From Pigoraptor chileana (Eukaryota > Opisthokonta > Filasterea): 24,214 nucleotides of DNA. The notes beneath the pieces are model-generated. The model worked only from the letters and a program-made list of their open reading frames with translations, ran no database searches and was not told the origin of the DNA. Made by a program: the position numbers and the translations under genes. The DNA lies in contig CALSCR010000387.1 of the NCBI GenBank assembly GCA_943704495.1, forward strand, positions 1-24,214, given 5' to 3'. This document shows, in pieces, positions 19,301 to 24,214 of this stretch (its first letter is position 1; every line of letters begins with the position of its first letter).

Positions 19301-19484
19301 TGGAGGACGCATGGGCTGCGGTTGTAGTGTGTGCAATCTCAACCATGAAAAAGGGTGCACTGTCTTTGACAAAAAGCAGAGGCGAGATGGCGGTGACGAG
19401 TCCCTCGATGTGTTGTGGGTCACGTGCACGCGGTCGCCGTCCATCGCAAGGTCCATTGCGGACTGCAGATGCACCCACATCCAT
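16395..19484 (-). CDS. CTC1: CTC1-like CST telomere-complex subunit
   Basis: Large OB-fold protein proposed to be CTC1, which with STN1 and TEN1 binds telomeric single-stranded DNA and controls polymerase alpha fill-in. From the first ATG (19484) the protein is 1029 aa; human CTC1 is about 1217 aa. Evidence: an OB-fold segment at about 185-240 (AGTVTGVIDKAAGIYVLDGG, then LPLGSSVVLCAVHAVR); a segment resembling CTC1's conserved LWPGSRVVVGEALRKVSRNG then NVYCNL; a C-terminal zinc-ribbon OB fold with C799, C801, C804, C813 and C817 followed by VCVEDGSGEATCYMF; and SLRPVILYCRQH near the end. The assignment rests on remembered family patterns, so RPA1-like OB proteins are the alternative; length and order favour CTC1. 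No intron interrupts 3 kb, unlike the neighbouring cyclase. The same frame stays open 222 nt further upstream (to 19706) without an ATG, so a 5' exon may exist. The gene is convergent with the cyclase and divergent from the I-BAR gene. Confidence 0.75.
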   Translation of the reverse strand: MDVGASAVRNGPCDGRRPRARDPQHIEGLVTAISPLLFVKDSAPFFMVEIAHTTTAAHASSNTPSDRTVTAGAPPSILTKAPVAPKVAPIAHAPFYVHHVIFRGDSLEAVRSSIRLRSMCRIEPVRRALLFPKSPGERMVLVVQNATLASVQSISAPSHVIDAIVAAENRSVMSLDVTLRTLSYAGTVTGVIDKAAGIYVLDGGKAWLCTTVGLRAPAATLPLGSSVVLCAVHAVRHGGIPVFVRCTRGSARMGGGTVDVGGCSGPHWLADSVSLPDYLWLRETCDGVVARLSPLLTPSMIWPSHALPNSHSSSYPSESKKCLARALAALCRIPYLSRSVYAEFLNHGTQSSTSVSTSGARNCPSASAQTPGCRIAITSTPCRPLVGVKAAQSWLEHSGSHVQSDADKAAQDAVIVGVVRPNRMGGVELADAEGCVPVCCVDLDVSHFGHVWAVRSASVAADCKSLCLSLKHCRKLATRRPLVANSNPNPDPSCHNDQSLPARVGIVTRRYLPVRDRVTQSSSFAVDVRWAPLTAGACRLEEAQILFGSSLMWAYPCIKEGGVYCFSGTFNRAHQLQGGGAVRVRASDDFCVDAAILACNDVASKAMVDHLIASPDSRRSGCEDTGGGGVAAVVEDPKLDMDGGEYRIDIVSFNGVVVSVAERKGDAVASASGGGAGAAPILCVKVRDVFLPHALDLYVDPARHVIPVGLWPGSRVVVGEALRKVSRNGNVYCNLFARSSLGLSAVCTDAVPVIPPPALGALPTRLLGSLATGTIRLPRASLFRLRATIALVLDISVRCECGRCGRPLSSDECPSGCITSGGSHAKRPVFSIRTRVCVEDGSGEATCYMFDETAIAVLGMSPARVALLRRMSSKHGTVYYSHVSVSRDALLAEGLATGMADVSAGSDSLAAAESVLMHIAQEASLRPVILYCRQHFAAIREDRPWDDRGVDFVSGAQQAHAQAQGQGPASVDTAGSLPYATRTVTLGGVEYVTRMCAKVALKAIAAEECAAGREAARLLDALHRTSAAL
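18010..18034 (-). repeat. Telomere-like repeat inside the CTC1-like coding sequence
   Basis: The plus strand reads GGGTCAGGGTTAGGGTTAG then AGTTAG: two perfect TTAGGG-type units flanked by one-base variants. On the coding strand it is (CCCTAA)-like and encodes an Asn/Pro alternation (NSNPNPDPS). It is in frame and uninterrupted. Confidence 0.85.
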
Positions 19485-20308
19485 GCCCAGACTGCGCGGG
19501 GAAATAACAGCCCTCGAAATGCACACCCATGCACAGGCGAAGAGCGGATCTGCCACGGTTGCAACTGACGTTTGAGTCACAATTGACACCACTGTCGGAT
19601 TAAGCGCCACATATGAGCCGGTTGTGGTCGTCAGCGCACAGATGCGAGAGGTTGAAGCGAAAAGGAAGCATATTAGGGCATTCGCTGTGACTGTGTTGCA
19701 TGTCAAACGCGGGTGAACTGACCTGCGGCCACGGCACCTTCACTGTTGAAGAAGGGCCAGTTACTTCTGACGTGTCACCACTCGAAAATGAAAGGTTGAA
19801 GTAACGAGCGCTTTCACGTAGTGTTCCTGGTCAAGACGGGCTGAGTGTATTATGTATTAGGGTTGAGTGACAGTAACCCTCAGCAATGTGTCGTGTCCAT
19901 GACGTCACTCCCCAGATGACATCAGATGGTGACAACCCAAAAAGGGGCTGGGTTTCCTGAACTCAGTAATGTGGAACCATTGCCTAAAAGTTGAAAGAAT
20001 GCGGCCATCGCCCACATTAATGCTCCTGTAAACAAACGGCCGATCTCTGTGGCTGTCGGCTCCAGCGTTCAAGGTCGCCCGTCCTGTGGACCCGTCAGTC
20101 ACTCTATCCTGAACTCAGTGGGCACTGACGCCCGATTACTCCCGGAGCATAAAAACGAAAGACCGAACACTGTGACAACTGTGGTCTAATGACGCTCGTC
20201 TCCACACGATAGATAGTGCTGTCCTTTTCTTATTTTCGCACTACGAGGAGCGGCCCAAAAAGCGATTGGGTTTAATTTGAGCGAAGACGACGCCGACTAC
20301 GCCCAACC
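19485..20308. promoter_or_regulatory. Divergent promoter region between CTC1-like and I-BAR genes
   Basis: It contains a perfect palindromic CRE, TGACGTCA (19900-19907), a CRE-like TGACATCA shortly after, a 13-bp direct repeat TCCTGAACTCAGT (19955-19967 and 20107-20119), and a 20-bp element CCCAAAAAG..GGGTTT at 19936-19955 and 20254-20273 (17 of 20 bases identical, ends inverted CCCA/TGGG). TCAGT/ACTGA words occur at least five times between about 19730 and 20130. 19485-19706 may instead be coding (open frame continuing the CTC1-like gene), and GCAG|GTCAGT on the minus strand (near 19724) is a possible donor of an upstream exon. Confidence 0.5.
19900..19907. promoter_or_regulatory. Palindromic CRE (TGACGTCA)
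   Basis: An exact match to the bZIP/CREB full site, 402 bp before the I-BAR ATG and 416 bp before the CTC1-like ATG. A related TGACATCA follows about 10 bp later. It is predicted from the consensus only. Confidence 0.45.
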
Positions 20309-21607
20309 ATGGACGACAACAGCGGCGCCATTGCAGCACTGCAGTCGCTTGCACAGGATGTGTTGCGCAACATCAAAGGTAGCACTTCGGGGTTTGAGGA
20401 TCTGCTGAAGCAGGCGGGGAAGCATCACACACAACTCAAGGCGACCGCCGCGACCTCCTCCGCCTTCACTGCGGCCCTCGCTGAGGTGGCGCGCACGGCG
20501 ACGGATGCGCGTGGCGGGACTGCGCAGATTGGACACGCACTGCAGCAGCTGGTGGACGCACAGAGGAAAGTGGACGCCCATTTGGCAGAGATGGCACGAC
20601 AGCTCGAGACGGTGTTTGCCACAACACTGCAGGCGCAGGTTGCCAAGGAGTCAAAGACAGTCGGCAAGCTCGAAAAGCAGTTTGAGAAAAGTGCAGAAAA
20701 GGGGATGAAGGAGATCAAGAAGGCGGGCAAGGCGACGATAAAGGTGGAGAAGGCGGCGTTGAAGGGCAAGAAGGGCGCCGACGCCGCTCTCGAGGCTGCA
20801 AAGGAGAAAATGTCAGAGTCGACGCGCAAACTGGAGGACTTCCACAAGGAGACGGTGCGCCACTTTCTCATCAAGGAGCGCAAGCGCTACTGCGCGGTTG
20901 TGTCTGGACTCGAGCCGTATCTCCGCGAGGCCGTGTCGATGCACGCGGAGGCGTCGTCCGATATGCACAGCGCCCTCCAAGCGGCCGTCGACAATGCAGC
21001 CGAGCCGGATGAGCTGCCGCAGGACAGTGAGGCGCTCCTCGACAGCGCGGCGTCCGGACAAGCCCAGCCCCCGTCCTCGGGCCAACCTGCCGCGTCGCGA
21101 CGCATGTCCATGCCGGTTGTGTCCAGACAGCAGTCACAGGATTCGTCGTCGTCAGCGGCCCTGTCCTCGTCTGCGGGGGCCCGCCTCGTGTCATCCGGCC
21201 CCACTTTGCTCGCGCCAGGACCCTCGTCCCGGGAGCGCGCGGCCAGTGTGGGCGTCTCCTCAAATGTTCCGCCCCCCATGCCCGTCACGCCCCAGCGCAA
21301 TGCTGCCCCGCCCACCCCCACCAAGCCGACCGCACCGCTTACTGTTACCCGGACACCATCCGGTCCAAGCGCTGGCCCGCCTCCGCCTCCGCCGCCGCCA
21401 GCGATGGGCGGGCCGCCACCACCGCCACCAATGATGGGTGGACCGCCACCGCCGCCACCAGCAATGAAGGGCGTGCCTGCTGGTCCCCCTCCGCCGGCGG
21501 GAAAGGGGCGCGGCGCGCTGTTGGGCGACATATCTAAGGGTGCGAAGCTTAAAAAGACAAAGACAAATGACAGGTCGTCGGCTCCGGGAGCCGGAAAGGT
21601 TAAGTGA
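20309..21607 (+). CDS. I-BAR (IMD) domain protein with proline-rich region and C-terminal WH2 motif
   Basis: Predicted membrane-curving actin regulator of the MIM/IRSp53 superfamily: I-BAR dimers bind PIP2 membranes and promote protrusions, while WH2 binds actin monomers. Single exon, 432 aa, with ATG in a favourable context (CAACCATGG). Residues about 1-235 are helical, with a very basic stretch at about 112-165 (KLEKQFEKSAEKGMKEIKKA) and the IMD signature FHKETVRHFLIKERKRYC near 180-194. Residues 236-345 are a Ser/Pro/Gln-rich linker, 350-395 carry three runs of five to eight prolines separated by Ala/Met/Gly (profilin or SH3 ligands), and about 400-420 is WH2-like (GRGALLGDISKGAKLKK). There is no SH3 domain, so the order is closer to MIM/ABBA than to IRSp53. 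The WH2 also resembles WIP/WASP family motifs; the combination with I-BAR makes the call firm. It is divergent from the CTC1-like gene and convergent with the MopE-motif gene. Confidence 0.88.
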   Translation: MDDNSGAIAALQSLAQDVLRNIKGSTSGFEDLLKQAGKHHTQLKATAATSSAFTAALAEVARTATDARGGTAQIGHALQQLVDAQRKVDAHLAEMARQLETVFATTLQAQVAKESKTVGKLEKQFEKSAEKGMKEIKKAGKATIKVEKAALKGKKGADAALEAAKEKMSESTRKLEDFHKETVRHFLIKERKRYCAVVSGLEPYLREAVSMHAEASSDMHSALQAAVDNAAEPDELPQDSEALLDSAASGQAQPPSSGQPAASRRMSMPVVSRQQSQDSSSSAALSSSAGARLVSSGPTLLAPGPSSRERAASVGVSSNVPPPMPVTPQRNAAPPTPTKPTAPLTVTRTPSGPSAGPPPPPPPPAMGGPPPPPPMMGGPPPPPPAMKGVPAGPPPPAGKGRGALLGDISKGAKLKKTKTNDRSSAPGAGKVK

Positions 21608-22042
21608 GCGCCGATGATGGCGCATACAGTCGCATCAACCGCTCTGCTTCAGTTTGGTGCTTCTGGTTGCGTGATGACAATACACAACAATCGTGCGATT
21701 AACCATGCCTCTCTATGTGGGAATGCAGTCGGCATTGGTGGTTATTATTCGAACCTTTACAATGCAAAGTTGTTTGGGATAGCTGTTGTCTGCTGTATGA
21801 GTGCAAGTTTGCCTCGAAACAAAAGCAATGAGATATATTGCAGAAACGAGCATGGCGAAAATAATTGGCTCAAACGGCCAGCAAGATTAGCCTCCAGCCA
21901 TGACATCACAGCGCACAATGCGACTGCACTGCACACATTGTGGACGCGTACGCGCGCAGTTATGTTCACACACAGAGATCGAACAACAGCAAGATCAACA
22001 TACACACACACACACACACAAACACATGTATAAACGTATGTA
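21608..22042. other. Convergent intergenic region with CA repeat
   Basis: No coding exon was recognised. It should hold the 3' UTRs of the I-BAR gene (plus) and the MopE-motif gene (minus). A (CA)n microsatellite occupies about 22002-22020, only about 25 bp beyond the minus-strand stop. ATTAAA at 22042-22047 is a possible plus-strand poly(A) signal, though it overlaps the minus-strand stop codon. Confidence 0.55.
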
Positions 22043-24154
22043 TTAAACGTCGAGAGGGACGGTCTTCATAGAGGTTCGCTTTCCAGGAGCGCTGGAGACG
22101 TCGTTCAGCTGGATGTCAGAGGGGTTGCCAGTCGCAGCCGACGACGCAGCACCCTTTGTAGCGACAAGATAGGCAGCCGCAGCCGCAATGGCCACGCCAC
22201 CAACAAAGCAGCCCACCGCAATTCCAACAACGCCGCCGGTGCTCACATCCGACGATGACGAGGCGCCGCCGTCACCAAGACCCACTGCATCCGGGCCATT
22301 GCCAGCGCTGCCCGTGTTGGTTGGGGCTGCAGGCGCGGATGTGGAGGCGGCGGCTGTGCTTGTGTGAGGGGGCGGATGTGCGGCGGGAGGGAGGGGTCCC
22401 GGATGCACACACACACCCTCGTCCACCTGCCCGTTGCAGTTATCGTCGGCGTTGTTGCATGTCTCGGGTTTTGACGGATTCACGTTCGCATTCGCGTCGT
22501 CGCAGTCCCGGTTGTTCTTCACATATCCGCCTGCAATTGAAAAGGCACGCCTTGGTTTGCTGGGATCTCCGAAACCGTCCCCGTCGGCGTCCAGATATGC
22601 CATCTCGCAGTAGCCCTCAGGCGTGCCCACACACGTGTTGTCCATGCTGATGTTTGCACGAATGAGCGGGGTACCCCACGTGCCATCGCACGTGAATTCC
22701 GTGGCAAGTGGCAGACCAACCTCACTGTAGGGCTTTGGAGTGAAGCCGGCAGGGAGGCTGAACACGTACGCCAGACATCCGCCGCGTGGGCAGTCCGCGA
22801 GAGTGGGCCCCGCGGTACTGTCGCCGCCAGCTCGCGCCACCCAGTGGGAGCACACGTCCTTGAGCGTCTCGCGGAGGTGCGGATCCGTGACAACCGACGA
22901 CACCTGGCAGCCAGACTCATCGCTCGTGAGCTCACAAACGTCGCGCGGAAGGCAGCGGTTCCACTTGTCGTTGTTGACAAAGTCGAAATCAGACGCAATC
23001 TGCGAGTTGTCGAGCGTGACGGTGAGCACGCCCTTGCTCACGGATGCGCGGCCCGGGAACGACGACGGCATGCGCACAATGGCCTGCTCTTTTGCGTTGA
23101 TCCCATAGTAATTGGTTGGGAATATGCGGCCGAAAAAGCCCATCGAACCAATATCAAAGGTTTCACCAACGTACAGCTGGTATGTGACATTGCTCGTGCG
23201 TTGGGGGTACAGCTGGTACAGCACGTACGACTTTCCGCCGTTGAAGAGTTGCTGCGCCCGGAAGTTCTTAAAGCGGCTGCAGATACCGCCCCCGAGGCTC
23301 TGAGGGTGGGTGTCCAAGTAGTACGTCATGCCGTCCATTGTCAGATACGGCGCGGACCAGGTCTGGGAGCCAGCCATCATGGAAGCGTGGGAGCACGAGA
23401 ACATGTTGTTCCTCGCATCCACATTGCCTCCGCAAATGTCTGCAGTGCACTTGGTGTCGGCGGGCGTCAGCAGCTGGCGGTAGATGGGGACAAAGGGGAA
23501 TGTCGCATATGTGTTGCCGCCGTCGAGGGGGTTTCCGTTGGGGTCGATCATGCCCCACTCGACGCTGACCTTCCAGTTGGGCGCCTGTCCGTCCGCGGGC
23601 TTGGCCATGGTGAGCACAGTCGTCAGCGTGTCAAAGGGCGTTGTCTGGACGCCAAACGCATTGCACTCGGGCATCTGCGGGGGCGTGTCGAAGAACGTGT
23701 TGCTCGACACAGATGACGTGCGTCCCGTCTTTGGATTCACGACGCCCGTGAGCGTGCCATCCTCGTCAATGAGAATGGTGGACGCATCAATTGGGCGAAT
23801 GCTGTCAAACAGTCCGGCGCCCAGCTCCCTGGGCTGTGCGCCGGGTCCGGACACCAGATACGGCTGGGTGATGTCGACGACCGTGTGGCGGAGAGTGCTT
23901 GCGTCAAACGCAGTTCGCCGGAATGCAAAGCCCGGGGGATAGTAGAAGCCGTTGCTTTGCTTCCATCCGATGGCGGCGCTTGTCACCACCATGCGCGATG
24001 TGCTGCCAATCTCCTTGGGCTGGTTCGTGAGCCGGTATGCGCCACAGTCCGTAACCCCGAGTGTAGCATCGCATGTGAAGTTCCTTACGTTCATAAAAAC
24101 GCTCTTGTCGCTGAAGAAGGGGCCGTCGTAGATGGTGACGAGACGTGCGGGGTT
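22043..24154 (-). CDS. Surface/secreted protein with MopE-like metal-binding motif and C-terminal membrane anchor (5' end outside window)
   Basis: I do not recognise the main domain. The last exon runs from 24154 to the TAA at 22043 (about 703 codons). It begins just after an AG acceptor preceded by a CA-rich stretch, and the reading NPARLVTIYDGPFFSDKSVF upstream of the internal Met (24094) looks like genuine coding. The N-terminal signal and earlier exons are therefore beyond 24154. Numbered from the Met at 24094: about 1-490 is an extracellular-looking Cys-containing region; about 495-560 matches the MopE-type putative metal-binding pattern (YLDADGDGFGD, then DCDDANANVNPSKPETCNN, then ADDNCNGQVDEGVC) with its Asp ladder and paired Cys; about 565-612 is Pro/Ala/Ser/Thr-rich, probably a glycosylated stalk; about 615-645 is a Gly/Ala/Val transmembrane helix; then a short basic tail. 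This motif is common in secreted proteins of myxobacteria and other bacteria, so transfer is possible but unproven. Its codon use looks like that of its neighbours. Confidence 0.75.
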   Translation of the reverse strand, partial: NPARLVTIYDGPFFSDKSVFMNVRNFTCDATLGVTDCGAYRLTNQPKEIGSTSRMVVTSAAIGWKQSNGFYYPPGFAFRRTAFDASTLRHTVVDITQPYLVSGPGAQPRELGAGLFDSIRPIDASTILIDEDGTLTGVVNPKTGRTSSVSSNTFFDTPPQMPECNAFGVQTTPFDTLTTVLTMAKPADGQAPNWKVSVEWGMIDPNGNPLDGGNTYATFPFVPIYRQLLTPADTKCTADICGGNVDARNNMFSCSHASMMAGSQTWSAPYLTMDGMTYYLDTHPQSLGGGICSRFKNFRAQQLFNGGKSYVLYQLYPQRTSNVTYQLYVGETFDIGSMGFFGRIFPTNYYGINAKEQAIVRMPSSFPGRASVSKGVLTVTLDNSQIASDFDFVNNDKWNRCLPRDVCELTSDESGCQVSSVVTDPHLRETLKDVCSHWVARAGGDSTAGPTLADCPRGGCLAYVFSLPAGFTPKPYSEVGLPLATEFTCDGTWGTPLIRANISMDNTCVGTPEGYCEMAYLDADGDGFGDPSKPRRAFSIAGGYVKNNRDCDDANANVNPSKPETCNNADDNCNGQVDEGVCVHPGPLPPAAHPPPHTSTAAASTSAPAAPTNTGSAGNGPDAVGLGDGGASSSSDVSTGGVVGIAVGCFVGGVAIAAAAAYLVATKGAASSAATGNPSDIQLNDVSSAPGKRTSMKTVPLDV

Positions 24155-24156
24155 CT

Positions 24157-24193
24157 GTGCATGTGCGTGTGCGTGTGTGTGGGTGTGTGTATT
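24157..24193 (-). repeat. CA-rich tract at the 3' end of an intron
   Basis: On the minus strand this is CACACACCCACACACACGCA-like sequence immediately before the AG acceptor (24156-24155) of the MopE-motif gene, matching the CA-at-acceptor arrangement seen in the cyclase gene. Confidence 0.7.
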
Positions 24194-24214
24194 GGGGGGG
24201 GGGGGGGGGGGGGG
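24194..24214. repeat. Homopolymer run of 21 G at the window edge
   Basis: The last 21 bases are all G. On the minus strand this poly(C) would lie in an intron of the MopE-motif gene. It may be genuine, or it may mark where a read or contig failed. Confidence 0.9.

Noticed and set aside
16395-19706. Start of the CTC1-like protein at 19706
   Set aside because: That codon is TTG, not ATG; the first in-frame ATG is at 19484, although an upstream spliced exon remains possible.
20887-21531. Gly-rich 214-codon minus-strand frame
   Set aside because: Antisense shadow of the proline-rich region of the I-BAR gene.
22844-23716. 290-codon plus-strand frame
   Set aside because: Antisense shadow of the MopE-motif gene; no domain, whereas the minus strand shows clear motif, stalk and TM.

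Overview
This window looks like nuclear DNA of a eukaryote, probably a unicellular relative of animals or another free-living protist. The evidence is a gene with 26 spliceosomal introns, multi-domain signalling proteins of opisthokont type (receptor guanylyl cyclase, I-BAR/WH2 actin protein, CTC1-like telomere protein), abundant CA/TG and GA microsatellites, and no bacterial operon structure. I cannot name the species. The CDS models come from reading frames, splice-site phase and protein-family consensus that I recall; no alignment was run.

Layout. 1-285 is a GA microsatellite with a duplicated 58-bp block. 286-3956 shows no convincing gene and contains a GT-rich, degenerately repeated tract (about 1100-2110). 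4541-3957 (minus) is a small three-exon ankyrin-repeat gene. 4542-6749 is a GC-rich non-coding region densely sprinkled with TCAGT/ACTGA pentamers; it probably holds the promoter and 5' UTR of the next gene. 6750-15813 (plus) is the centrepiece: a complete 27-exon receptor guanylyl cyclase predicted at 1135 aa, with a signal sequence, periplasmic-binding/ANF-type ectodomain, one transmembrane helix, kinase-homology domain, coiled linker and class III cyclase. All 26 exon joins keep phase, and two exons are only 21 and 16 nt long.

15814-16394 separates it from a convergent, intron-poor gene on the minus strand (16395 to at least 19484) that I read as CTC1, the large OB-fold subunit of the CST telomere complex. 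A divergent intergenic region with a palindromic CRE and repeated motifs separates CTC1 from a plus-strand single-exon I-BAR protein with a proline-rich region and C-terminal WH2 motif (20309-21607). Finally, 24154-22043 (minus) is the 3' part of a secreted or surface protein with a MopE-like Asp/Cys metal-binding motif and a C-terminal membrane anchor; its 5' exons lie outside the window. The window ends in 21 G residues.

The genes do not form an obvious pathway. They are ordinary eukaryotic neighbours in divergent and convergent arrangement. The most notable points are the animal-like receptor guanylyl cyclase with microexons, its strongly GTG-biased 5' splice sites with CA/TG repeats near several splice junctions, the TCAGT-rich upstream region, and a telomere-like repeat lying inside the CTC1 coding sequence.
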